A DNA stretch of 64,000 bases from Trema orientale (Eukaryota > Streptophyta > Magnoliopsida > Rosales > Cannabaceae): assembly GCA_002914845.1 (NCBI GenBank), contig JXTC01000205.1, positions 8,447 through 72,446 on the forward strand. The letters run 5' to 3'. The translations under genes and the position numbers were made by a program. This document shows, piece by piece, positions 44,095 through 56,800 of the stretch. Position 1 is the stretch's first letter. Every line of letters starts with the position of its first letter. Under the pieces are notes generated by a model that was not told the origin of the DNA, did not search any database, and worked only from the letters and a program-made list of their open reading frames with translations.

Positions 44095-45055
44095 TTGGAG
44101 TTAAATTAGGAGTGACAATTTGAGATACGACACAACAACACAACTCAAAACTCATACGAAGTTAGCATATTTGGGTTTTTTCATAACCGAATTTGGGACA
44201 AAATTAGGTTGATTGTGCAACCCAATTAAATAATGGGTCAGGTTCGGGTTGGTATTAAATGTATTAATTTCGAGTCAACCTATATACGATCCGAATATGA
44301 CCCATATAACACATATATATAAATTTTGGTATTTTTACTAAGTATGTTGGGACATTTTTGAATGGGCACCAATCCATTAGGGTTTTTTTTTTTTTTTTTT
44401 ACCTATCCATAAGTATTGTTTTGCCTAAAAAGTGGAGAGAGAAAAATATTAAATAATGAGTATTTATTTTTATTATTATTTTTCCAATTACTCAAATAAT
44501 GATAACCATTAGATAATGATCTAATGACTAAAAAAAGGAAAAAAAAAATACTTATTGGATTGGGAACCTTTCTGAATTACTTAAAACTTTATTATTCTAA
44601 TTTTTATGTCGTGTATGTTAAGATTTATTTGAAATGTATTTGACTATAAGCCTACACTTTATATATGTTTTTTTGAATATTAATCCTTCTATAGATTATG
44701 TAGATATATGCTTATTATGCATATGTATTGAGATTTTATTTGGTTTTCGTTTGGTTTTGATATGCAATTCTGTTTTAAGGTTGTATAGTATATATGAATT
44801 TATGTATTAAAAAAATTATTTTATTTAATTTACATTAAACGGGTTGATGGGTCTTTTTGGGTTATTTGACTCGAATATGATTCATTTGAATAAACAGATT
44901 ACACAAGTCGTGTTCGGATTAGAATTTCTCATACGACTATTAAACATATTGGGTTCAAGTTGAGAGATATATTGTTATACATATGCATTGACACGACATA
45001 AACACGACCCACCAACATGAATCACTATCCCAACTATATGTCATGAATTTATGTC
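44095..45055. mobile_element. Possible ~960-bp inverted-repeat element
   Basis: GTGACAATTTGAGATACGACAC near the left end resembles the inverse of the right-end region around ACACGACATAAACACGACCC, in the loose way seen in old elements. The words GGGTCAGGTTCGGGTT and ACAAGTCGTGTTCGG inside recur in such families. The ends are not sharply defined. Confidence 0.35.
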
Positions 45056-46218
45056 GAGTAATTTGTATTAAGTTTGTTATTTGAAGTTATAAAATGAACT
45101 TTTTTCTTTTTCTTTTTGGTGTCTGTGTATACTATTTGCTAAATAGTTTTGTGTAGAAAACTACTAAAACGACAAACCAACCCTGTCTACCAAAAATGGG
45201 GTACTTTTACACCAATTAATTTTTGGGTGAGTTTCAACTTGCCCACCTAAATTAGTAAGTAGGGTTGGGTTGGAGAAATTACTTTAACTCGCCCTTTCGT
45301 TGCAACAATTTTTTTTCCTTAAAAAATATTTATGTTTTAGAGTTAACAGCAAAAAAAATATAAAAGAAAGAAAAGAAAAAAAAAGAACTCTAAAGTTCGG
45401 TATTTCTACAATTTAAACCCTGTTTTAATTAAAAAAAATTCCATTGTAAAATATTTTTTTTTTTTTTTTTTTTGCAGTTAACCCTATGTTTTATACTATG
45501 TTAGTAGGTTTGTTTTTAGTAAATATTTTTAATATATGTTTTTTTATTTAGTTTACTCATTATGTTACTTGGTTATGGAGTTTTATTTATTTTTTATTCC
45601 TCGCTATACTATTTTTTTTAGCTCTCATATTTGTTTATGTATATATTAAATGGTCAAATATTTTAGATTATGTTAACAACAGTTCATAAAATACTAGTAA
45701 CTCATAATTTACGCATAAAAGTGTTTAAAATTATCTTAAGAATCGTAATACAAATATACTTTTAAAGGACTATTACAAAGGTTAATAGCTTAGTCTGCCT
45801 ACACAACCCATTATCCTGCAAAATATTGTGGTCACAAACTTAGCTTAGCCTTTTTTGTTTCACTCAAGCAAGCTTAGCTTAGTTGGTTACCTCTAATGTT
45901 GAGCTTTAGTGTTTAAATTCTCATCTCATTTGTCAATAATAATAATAATAATAATAATTAAACAATTATTAAAATGGATAAATAATATGTTTCATTTTTT
46001 AATAAAAAATATAATATAGCTATTTAAATTGAGTGTTATTTCTGTTCATAGTTCACTCTATTTATTTATTAATTATTGTATTTAAGGTTGTTCTTCACTT
46101 CTTTGCTCTAACCTTTATACTAGTGATTTTTGAAAATAGATTTAAGAAACAAAAAGTAATTTTTAATAAAGCGGCTCTATTATCACCTTTTTTTTTTCTT
46201 TTCACACCCCTTATTAAA

Positions 46219-46399
46219 GAGTAATGCTTGGGGCATCATATGATGCCAAACACATATAATGTATCAGTCTATTACTGGCTAGTTATAGTTACACTTCAAG
46301 TGGAGCCCATGTGAGACTTGATTTATTAATTAAAATCATCTTGTAACAGACTAACATATCATCTAATGCTGGTGCCACTAGTGCCTTATAGCATTGCTC
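46219..46399. mobile_element. Mutator-type MITE, family A copy 2
   Basis: 181 bp with ends GAGTAATGCTTGGGGCA and (inverted) GAGCAATGCTATAAGGCAC. The interior is plainly related to the copy at 33444 (GTGGAGCCCATGTGAGAC versus GTGGGACCCATGTGGGAC). Flanks CTTATTAAA (46210-46218) and CTTATAAAA (46400-46408) form a 9-bp duplication with one mismatch. Confidence 0.88.
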
Positions 46400-47714
46400 C
46401 TTATAAAATGATAAACTAGTGAATATTTTTCTTACAAAGATATCCTTATGTAAAATGATATAAATATCCAAATGTTATTTTATTTCTTACCACACCTCCC
46501 CCCAAAAAACAAAATTGATAAAACACTTAGATCAACAAAACAAAATCAAATTACAATTTGATTGAATTCTTAGCTATCATTATGGATGAACAAACTTCAA
46601 ATCATATTCATTTTGAAGATACAAATTATCTCTTTTTTATTGTTCTTCTTATAAATATTTAATAAATGTTATAATCTAGAGCCTAGAAATAATAAATCAA
46701 AAACCATAAATTAAAACTCAAAACTCCACATCCATGAATATTTTAGAGAAAGGGGAAAAGAAGAAAGAAAGAAAACGAAAAAAAAGATGGATATTTAAAC
46801 CTTAATCCTATATAACAATTTGTAATCTCCAATTTCTTTACGAGATAAGGAACAAACATATATATAAAAAAAAAAATTTTATAGTTTTTAGTCTTTTAAA
46901 TTTCAGAAAAATGATTATTATAATTGTAAAAGGTTGAAGAAGACTATAAATGGGCATGGTTCTTCAAAACTTATTGGAGGCATGCGAAAAGAAATTTTAT
47001 TGAGTTTTTGTTTCCAATTTTGGAATTGAAATATATTCAAAAATCGTGAAAAAGGAAAATTTTAAAAATTTTAATTATAGTGAGGGGTTTATTTAGAAGG
47101 GGATGAACAAAGAAAAAGAAATGTGGAAATAGACGCACTCTTTTTAATTTTGGGCTATATGATTTCATTATAGGCAAAATTTGATTTTATATGGTAAAAT
47201 GTCAAAAAAAAATGAAAAATTCTGAATTTATTAAAAAAAATACCACTTTTTATAAATTGATAAGTACTTAAGATAACAGATAAGTTCCTTGAGGTAACAA
47301 GTAACTCGATTGGTTACCCCATATAATCTGATTAGTTACCTCGAGTACCTTTGAAAAGTAAAAATTTTGAAGAAAAAATAGTAATTTTTTAACTATTTTT
47401 GAAAGGTGTTATTTTTTTAATAATTCTTCTAAAAACAATATATTTATAAATGAATCTGGATTTTAGCCCATCCAGAAGTTTTTTAATTTTTTAGTGAGCC
47501 TGTATATGTGTACATATATATTTTTTGAATGAAAGATTTGATTACATTTTTTTAAGAGATCAATTATTTAAGTTACTGATAAGATAGTCGATCATTTGAT
47601 TATATTTGAGGGAACGATTTGATTATAATCGATTATTTCGAGTTATAAAAATTGTTTAAAAATACAGCAATTCCCTTCTAAAAATAAGCAACTAATTGCA
47701 CTGATTTTGTTTTG

Positions 47715-48288
47715 GTCAAAATACCTTATGACCCTTGACTTTTGTTGAGAGTTGTTTTTTGCCCATCACATTTGAAATTCTGTCTAAATACCCTAGTTTT
47801 TACAGATATAGTATTAGTTTGCCCCAATTCTTATAAATGTGGTGCCAATTTGCTCCAATTAGTAGACATTATTAGAAAAAAGAAACTTTTTATTTGTTAA
47901 AATCGAGGCCCTCTAAGTAATAATGAAGAAATTGAGAAAAAAATTCTGTTCTCATATTTGCATAAATTCTAAAAATTAATAAAATATTTGTATTTGAGAT
48001 CGAGAATGATGAGGAACAAATTCAGAGAATTTTCAAAGTCGCATAAAATCAAAAGCCATATACCGATCAAAACCCCTCTAACAAATATTATTTGTAATCA
48101 CGTTTTTACTTGATAAAATATATAAATTTCTAATGTTATATACTAATTGAGATAAAACAATACCCTATTTGTAAAATTTAGAGCAAACTAATACCACATT
48201 TATAAAAATTGAGCGCTTAGGTAAAATTTCAAATACGAGGAGTAAACAACAACTCTCAACAAAGTAAGGAGCCATAAGGTCATTTGTC
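47715..48288. mobile_element. Inverted-repeat element, 574 bp
   Basis: The left arm GGTCAAAATACCTTATGACC...TTGTTGAGAGTTGTT...ATTTGAAATT and the inverted right arm GACAAATGACCTTATGGC...TTGTTGAGAGTTGTT...ATTTGAAATT align for about 130 bases. TTATAAATGTGGT is also shared. There is no coding capacity. The target-site duplication is unclear because both flanks are T-rich. Confidence 0.75.
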
Positions 48289-48507
48289 TTTTTTTCTTCT
48301 TTTTTTTTTCCCCTCTAATGAGAAGAATCTAGAAATAGAATATCCGAAAATAAATAATAATGACATAACCTAATAACCTAAAGTCTATCTGCTTCGTATT
48401 AATACGGGTAGAAACTGGAGCCGCCTCCCCGAAACGAAAAAAACCTAAGGAGAGAGAAAACAGAGAACTCACCAACGAAACCCATTCCATTGAGAGTAGA
48501 GCAGAAG

Positions 48508-48550
48508 ATGCAACGAAATCGCATTTTCTTGAATAGAGATGTCTTTCAAG
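48508..48550 (+). other. Isolated first-exon-like segment
   Basis: A leader rich in AAACC and GAGAGA precedes ATGCAACGAAATCGCATTTT, which runs 14 codons (MQRNRIFLNRDVFQ) to a good donor AAG|GTAATA at 48551. I cannot find the following exons. It may be the start of a transcript whose later parts decayed, or a chance match. Confidence 0.3.
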
Positions 48551-49000
48551 GTAATATTCTCTAGTTTTCCCCCTTTTGAGAATTTTATAGCCCCAAGTTT
48601 GGCCATAGAATGGTGAATCGAATCAAAACCACAGATGACTTACTTGAGTAGGCCTGAAGATGCTCTCAGTTTATTTTTGTTAGGATACTCCCAATGCGTG
48701 CTCTGCCTACTGTTGTGCGTTTTAATCTGTTGTTGGGGAATTTTGCAAAAATAAAATAATATTCGGCCGTGATTTCTTTATATAATTGCTTTTGTTATCT
48801 TAGACGTATACAAGGAGGTTGAAAGTCCAATATAATTACTTATAACATATTATTAAATGGATTTTGTAAGATGGGCAACGTGTTGCAATTATTCAGTTGT
48901 TCGGAAGTATGGAAATAAGTTTCGGGACATTTGATATAGTTACTTAAAATGATTCAGAATCTTGTATTCTGAATTGGAACCAATTAAGAAGGTCCTCCCT

Positions 49001-49305
49001 CATATGCTACTCGAAGAATGTGGCTGACGTGTGAGTCATCAGCCAAGGGTGGCGTTTGCAATGTCTACCTCGTTGGAATACGCCATTGTTCAAAGATAAC
49101 TGCTTCTAGGTATGGTGTTACGATAGAGGACAGTGGAATTTACTAATGAAATGGTGGAGAGATATTTTCTTCTCTCATATGTTGTTTTAGGAATGTGGTT
49201 TGAGTTGTCGGCCAAAAGTGACGTTTGCGATGTCTACCTCATTGGAATACACCATTTTTATGATGGAAGGAATGGAATTTACTAATGAAATGATGGAGAG
49301 AGGTT
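49001..49305. repeat. Imperfect tandem duplication within a PPR remnant
   Basis: Blocks starting CATATG at 49001 and 49176 share GAATGTGG, TTTGC(A/G)ATGTCTACCTC, TTGGAATAC(G/A)CCATT and then GGAATTTACTAATGAAATG(G/A)TGGAGAGA. The copies differ by indels and about 10-15% substitutions. Confidence 0.75.
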
Positions 49306-49400
49306 TTGCTACACATGCTTCAAGTGTAGAATTGTTTATTTATTGGATATATAATGCTGAATTAGATGCTTCATTACAACCATTGATCCAAAAAGATTAA
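49260..49400 (+). pseudogene. C-terminal PPR-protein remnant
   Basis: The frame reads FTNEMMERGFATHASSVELF followed by a short tail DASLQPLIQKD and a stop. This resembles the last repeat and tail of P-class pentatricopeptide repeat proteins (EM.ERGF.PDASTVELL, then LDPSL..LIQK). No upstream PPR repeats are readable, and the upstream region is duplicated and out of frame. I take it as a decayed fragment. Confidence 0.55.
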
Positions 49401-49780
49401 TGAGGTTTAAATTTTTAGTTTTAGCAAGGGGAAAAAAGAGTTTCTTTGGATACATAAATGTTATCATATGTAAACTTAATTTGCAAGCTGCACCTCGGGG
49501 TTTAGGACATCCTTTGTTTGTCGGGTGAACTAGTTTTGTAAACAGAAAAGTTGTACACGGGAAGAAAAATAAATAGCCGTTTTTGGAAGAGTTATTTGTT
49601 TTCCCTTCTTTTTTCTTTTCTTGTATATTGTATTTATCTCCTTAAAAGATGATTTTGTTTTCGCTTGTTTCTATTTTTGTATATTGTCTTTCTCTCCTTG
49701 AAAAGGGATTCTGTTTTCCTCTCTCTTGCTCCTTGCCGTTTCATTTGTATGTTCATATTGGAACTAAGGTTCAGGTTGTT

Positions 49781-49927
49781 GTTTGGTTAATAGAGTATGG
49801 AAATGTTCCAGTCATGTCATTATCACCTCATTGGAGTGTAATGTGTAAAGAACATGCGAAGAGTTTGTATAATTTGTTCTTGCATTGTAATCTGTTTAAG
49901 TTATGGGAAAATTGGTTAGGGACCTGA
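49781..49927 (+). pseudogene. LINE reverse-transcriptase zinc-binding (zf-RVT) remnant
   Basis: VVWLIEYGN...LSPHWSVMCKEHAKSLYNLF followed by LHCNLFKLW and a stop matches the zf-RVT pattern at the C-terminus of plant LINE polyproteins (LSP.WC.MC.......HLFLHC....LW). The first Cys of the expected pair has become Ser and the His of HLFLHC has become Asn, so it is an inactive scrap. No polymerase region precedes it. Confidence 0.6.
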
Positions 49928-50837
49928 AATTTGATGGGTCGACTCCAAGAAAGTGTTAAAACTGTTTGTGATTATTGTTATTATTATTTTTGTACCTGCC
50001 TACCCGCTCGACCCTATAATCTTTTGGAGGCAGTAAACTCTATATAGGTCCTCATGAGAAATCTCTAATAACTGAGAAAATTGCCACGGTAGCATGGAAA
50101 GTTGGCCCAACAACTTGACATGCATTCACTTTTAACTTGACAAATATATTTGTACACAATATATTCATATATTCATATTCCGTAAAGATGCATATGTACA
50201 GGGTTCAAGGACATTGTTGTTGGCAGTCATGATTAGCTTTGACCTTTGATTTAGTCTCAGACTCTAATAACTGGATCTATACCTGTTATATTACGATGAA
50301 TACAATGATTTGTTTTCTTCCTTTAATATCTATGATAGCTTCCAGAGCTTGAATATCAACATTCACGTGAGAGGGTTTTGCATGATGAAGCCGCTTTAAC
50401 AACTCAGACATTTCAGTTGTGTTTCTTTTTATCGTTGGTCTTTTAATTTTAATCTATCATTTCTTGAACAACAAGAAACACAAATGAGAGAAAGAAAGCA
50501 AAATAATTAAATAAATAAATAAAATAAAATTTCTTATTGATGAAAATTGAAGATTCGAACATATTTCAAAGAACACTAAGGGTTGTAATCACAAAATCGA
50601 ATAATTTGATAATTACATTCTGCCAACGATCCATTTCCAGCGAGAAGAGGAAAAACCCCACCCACCTAAGGATACAAAATAATTATACATTAAACAAAGG
50701 CATTATCATGACCCAATTTCACACCAAAAATAATACAAACACGAAGGAAGAAACATGAAAAGCTCCATAACAGGCAATGAAACAGCCTAGGACCACGCAG
50801 GCGAGCCCACACAGACACCAACCCAAATAGAATATGA

Positions 50838-53800
50838 TCATAAAGGCAAAGAAAGAGTCCTCTGGTTTCCAAGATTATGTGGTTTTATCTCCCATGAGGT
50901 AATCTGATGTGCTTCTTCTGGAAGGATAAACGGCAAAGAGATCTCACGAATCATCAACTCTCCACAAAATGGGCACTCACTCGCTATGGCATCATCCAAC
51001 TGTGATCGAAGCTGTCAGACAAAACTAATCAAGTTTAGAATACCGATGGTTCATAAACCAACTAGAACCACAAATTGGCATATACATGTCTAGGCCTCTA
51101 TGCTGCAAGGCCACATAAACTACCAATTTTCTTCAAGGTAGGTTCTTGATCAGGACTTAAGTACATGTGCATTGCTACCATAAATGATGAGTGAGAAGCA
51201 TGAGAAAATAAACCAAATGCAACTGGAATTCTACACCCCCAAAAAAAATAAAAATAAAAACAAAAAACCTTGGAGTAAGACAAACACAACCAATCATCCC
51301 AAAAGCCGGAGCTATTAAGAGAAGCACAATCTAATAATTTTAATCACCCATAACTAGGCCTTCCAGGCTTTTACCCATTCAAGCCTCGTTTTTAGGACCT
51401 TTACGGACAGTCTCAGGCCTATTTCAACAACCAGAATCACATAGGCCTACCCATGTTTGAGTGATGCCCTTATATCTCTACTGGTGGCTAAAAAAACAAA
51501 CTCTAACAGCAATAAAACGTAGTACTGACCTTATCTAAGGGAGTCATGCTAGTTATGGATTCCTCAGTTAGACTACCATTTGAATCCCTCCTGGCCTCCC
51601 CACCAAGTAATGTAATTTGCTTCTGCAAGTCCAGTATATATTCCGCCTGCAACAATAACAGGGGAAGAAAAAAAGTCAGATTGCAAGAAAAAACCTTGTT
51701 ACTGAAATATTAGCGAAGAGATTTTACATTTGATTGATGCAAGCAACAAGAATGAGAAACAACAAATACAAAAGAAATTACTTCAACTTACTTGAGCTTC
51801 ATTTGTACAACGTGTCACATGGGCAATCAGGCACTGTGCATGGAAGGCGTGTCCACATGGAAAGACATAGAACGGTGCCATCAGTCCTGTTGTATAGCCC
51901 CGGGCCATCAGATACTCCCTACCCGCAGTTAAAATTTTACGCCTACATACCTGATAATGCAGATGTTTGCAAGTCATATTTTAGATACATGTGACGTTAT
52001 TAACCAGGATAGGAAAGGTAGGCTGAAGTCTCAGGAAAACAACAATTCCAATTTAGACTTCCAGTTAATTCAAAATGAAAACTACATTCCGAGCAAACTA
52101 AAATGAGACAGTATAGTGATGTAATCCAAAGCAGATACTCTCAAAGGCCTGAACATAATTTACTAAACAAAGTGCACAAAGAAGGAGCTCAAACCAGGCA
52201 GACCAGTTATGGAACTTCTCAGGTTCTCTAGAAAAAGTAGATATGTAACATGTGGTTTTCGATTCATAATCTATCAGTTCATCAATAGTGAATGGACACA
52301 AGAACAATAAATTACCCCGCATTCCTCATCACGTTCAATCACAGCATATCTTTGTGCAAGTGCACTGATATCATTTCTGATGTTGTCTGCACCATGTGTT
52401 GCATCATTCATTTCCTGTTTCAGTAGTTCAATTTGCTTGTTGTAATCCTCTAATGATGAGCATATTGCCTCCTGCAATAATCCATTTAAAAGAACAAGAA
52501 AACTACGAAGCTTATTTGGCATGGAACAAATTAAGTACATAAATGAGCAAGAAAAAAGATTGAAAAAAAAAGGAACAAGAAAAAAAGTATCTTTAGAAAC
52601 CGAAATCTGGCAAATATGTGTATTTTTACATAGGAGAGAAATTTTTATTAATGAAATAACAAGGATCCTCAAAAAGAGAAATTTTTATTAATGAAATAAC
52701 AAGGATCCTCAAAAAACAGAAAGCAAATAAACAGAAATGTAAATACTAAATACTCAAAACACTTGATGAGTAAACAAATTTTCCAACTAAGAACAACTGG
52801 CGAATATGTTTTTATAACATGGAACACAATGTAAGATTCTCAAGTGAGAGAGAGCAAGAACACAAGATTAACAGTCGATCAAGGGAGTAGTCGGGCAGCT
52901 CATAATTGAAGCATAACTAAAATTATAAAAACATTTATACCTTGAAGTCATCAATTAAGGCAAAGTCTGGAAAGAACGGTAATATGTCTTCTATCTTCAA
53001 AAGGCCATCAGTTTCCTTAAGAAATGCTATTGCCTTGCGTATGTTGTCCCTTTTAGCTCCCTTTTCCTGTTCAATAACATGTTTGGCTACCATTAGCCAA
53101 AGCTTCTTCCTTAGATCTTCATCATCCTCAACCTTGTCAGCTTCAGCCATTGCAAGCTCTGGGTCAACCTGAATTATGAGCAGAAGCGCTAAAGTAACAC
53201 AGGCATGAAAACATTAATGGATTTTAAAGAGTCTGGACAAGTAAACCATTAGCATTAAATGGGAACCTGTAGGGCAAGAGCAACTGCTTCTTCATGCATA
53301 GACATCATGCTGTATATGTGAACACAGGCACGCATCCGCTTTTCCTTGAGGCAAAGTCGTAAGGCATACTTGGGATCATAGAAGAAATCAGGGCCATTTT
53401 CCCGCCCTTTTCCAAATTTGCATTGTAGGAATCGCAATAATGCACTATCATCTTCCTGATTATGTAAGCAAAATCAACATTCAGTTCACTTATGCAATGC
53501 GGTCTACTTCTGGGCGTAAGCAGGCAGGTCAAAACAACATTCAATCCTCAGAAAAACTTACAACTCAGTAAATCACATGTTTCAAATGTAAAATAAAAAC
53601 TTTGGTTAAATTACTGTTAACTTCAGGATTAAGTTTAAATTGCTTCCAAGGTATGTGGTAACTTATCAACATGATTAAGTTTAAATTGCTTCCAACGTAC
53701 GTGGTAACTTATTCTGGCAACAACATTTTTGTCAATGCATTTTTCTTTACATTTTTCCTTTAAAACAGGGAATGATAAAAGAAGTTTCACACTTCTCTCA

Positions 53801-56800
53801 GTAAGATATACAGAAGTCCGACCATTTTGATTTAGAGTACTGGGAAATTATTACATACAAAGGATCGTAGAGACATGGCACGACTGATGAATATGAAATC
53901 AGCAAAGAATGAGTCATGATCTCTCGTTGATATCTAATATAGACCATGTGGTAGTCCATGGAAAAGAATATTTAGCTTAAAAGAATATTTTTCTGGGAAA
54001 AAAAAAATCGAATTTGAATGCAATAATAATGGACCTGCTTGGCATACAGAGAGAGAAGCAAGTTGTGGACTCCAGGGTCCTCATTATGCAATCGATGAAC
54101 ACAGTATTCCAAATATTTGATAACTTCATGGGTTTCATTCCTGCACTTGAATTCAACAGCTATAAATTAATGAGAAAAAATTTCTACCATATCATTACTT
54201 TAACCATTGAAATTTACAGCAAAAGAGGAGAACCTCCAAGAATAAACTAGCTTCCAATTATCAATCTCAAAGAATTAAGGTATCATTTTTTCAGGATTAT
54301 TATTCCATTTAATCATAAAATTGTCCCAAGAAAATACACTCAATTAAAGATGCATGTATGGTTGCAGATTACTTTGCATGAGGTTCACTTGAATAACGCA
54401 TCATTGCAGGAATCAGTTTCCGTGGGTTGAATTTGTTTGTTGTCATCCATGACTCCACAGTTTCATAAGCATCAAGCATGATCAGGTCTGGGGCAAACTT
54501 GTACTGCATGACAGCAATTACAAGTTAACATAAGAATGCAGTAATGACGTTGTATGAAAAACAATATTATCTGAAATTTTTGAAAATTTATTTATACCTG
54601 AAGATCTAAAGGAACAGATGGTTTCTGAAGCACTTCCAATGCTTTCTTTGCTTCCCCTTGCTAAAGCCAAAATGGAAAACAAAAATAAATATTAGCTTAA
54701 ACAAAAACTGCCAACATGCCTTAGACTGAACTGAAAAGTTCATTAGAAAAGAATGATATGTATATAGTTTGGATGTTCAACAAGAAGCAGGTCCCTCTTT
54801 AATAAGAACAAACATAATCCTTGATATCAAGGCCGTGAAGTGAATATAAACGTATTCTATAGATTTTGATCGTTAATAAATTCACTGTGACGAAAAAGAA
54901 AAAAGGAGGTGGATGTTCATACTATGGTGGGTATGTGCATCTATAGGATTTTATCTGTCCCAACAGAAAGCGCAGAGATAGTAGAAACATAAATAAACAG
55001 TGATTCATAATGACAACAATTACAAGAATGAAAAGCAGACTATAAAAGGAAAAAGCACCTGTATGTAATGATGAACTACAATTTCATACTGCTCCTTTAG
55101 ACTGGCAAAAAATACCAACTCTTCAACCCGGCCATAACTGCAAAATATTGCTAGATAATTTATTCCAGTGTTCTTTCATCCAACAAGAAACATCAATGAT
55201 CAAGTGATTTGTGTGTGTGTGTGTGGGGGGGGGGGGGGGGAGGCGTTGGGTTTTTACAGTCTCTGCTCATGCAATCACCATCCCCGGACCAGGTATTATT
55301 ATAAGCAACTTAACAACTAACCTAAACTTTGGAGTAAAAACATTTGAAGTCAAGAAAGAAGAGAAGAAATAGCTATTACAATCTACTTGTACAAAAACGG
55401 TCCAGTTTACAAGGGATCAATCCTGTAAAAATTACCTTTCTAAAAGTCGCATTGTAGTTGCCTCATCCAACACATCCTTGCAGTCACTAAGAAAAGCCCG
55501 AAACTCTCTAATTATTGATTGGTACTCTGAGTTATGGTTATCCAACGCAGTGTCATCTTCCAGGAGTAGTCGATTTATCTGAAAGGGAAAGATCCAAGTT
55601 TGAAATTTATTTAATAGAGCGGCAAATAGAATACTTCTTCATAAACATCTTCAATGTTATTTACGCTGGAAAATCCAAATTTCCCTTTTCTTCTTCTTCT
55701 TCTTAGGGAAAAAAAAAAGGAAAAAATGCAAATGTTCTACCATATAAGTAATTTACATAATTCTGTGTTTGTGAAGTTGGATTCATTCTTAAACAAAACC
55801 AGTGTAACAGTAGCATTGACTTTCTCAGGCCCCTTGTGCGTACAATAAATTACTGGACTAGCTAAATGGATAACTTAAATTTCTTTTCCTTCAAGTCAAG
55901 TGCAAATCAGGGACAAAGCCAACCCAGTATATCCACACACACACACACACACACACACAAAAAAAAGCGCCCTAATCGGCAAAAGTGTCAAACCAAACTT
56001 TAGTTATTTATGCTTTTGTTTTAGGGTAGAACTTAGAAGATATGTGGAGAGTTGGAATTTGACTGGCAAAACTATTTCAAGTTCATCTAATATGTAAAGT
56101 ACACCATACTGAACCAAAACATTTTTTATGCGGGATAGCTATTAGATAACAAGAATTATTTTTATTGCTGTTATTATTGTTATGTCCGAAAATTTATAGG
56201 ATTTATCTTATATTTGAATAGTGTGTTTTAAATTCTTTTATTTAGTTTTTAGTTAGGACTCTTAGATCTCAATCTATAAATAGGCTTGTTACTTTCATAT
56301 TTGTCAGACTATGATGAATTGTTATTGAATAAATTGAATATTTATATTTCCTCTCTTGATTTCTGTCTTCTTCTAGAAATCCTCTGTTGTCTATCTCTTT
56401 GCTATTTTCTTCTATGGCCCTCCATCAGTTCGGTATTTTCTCTCCGTGTCTATCTGATCTTTCTATTCTATCTCTCTTCTCATTTTGTTCTATATCAATT
56501 TTTCTTTCTGACTAAGACAGCATCATATTTAATTCCGAAATTCCAATAATCCATCTAGGTAATACGACAATAAATAGAGCATCAACATAGAGTTATTTCA
56601 TCCATAATTTATGCACAAAAAGAAGTATAACCTTATCCAAGTATAATTCAGTTGCCCATGTTGAAATCATTGTTATTTGGCACTTATCATCTTTTGCTAG
56701 ATTATCAAGCTTCCGCAGTAAAAAAGTTCTCAAAGCGTCCTGCAAGTAGGCAAAGTACATAATAAAACTGCAAAACTATGCATCTATCATCCAGATGAAC

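Larger units (their letters stand above)
43691..50837. other. Gene-poor, transposon-rich stretch between the LysM gene and VPS18
   Basis: Contains the LysM 3' UTR, inverted-repeat elements (44095-45055, 46219-46399 and 47715-48288), an isolated exon-like start at 48508, a PPR remnant and a LINE remnant. Between these the sequence is AT-rich with poly-A/T runs (45459, 44380) and microsatellites (AAT at 45939). No intact gene is recognised. Confidence 0.6.
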
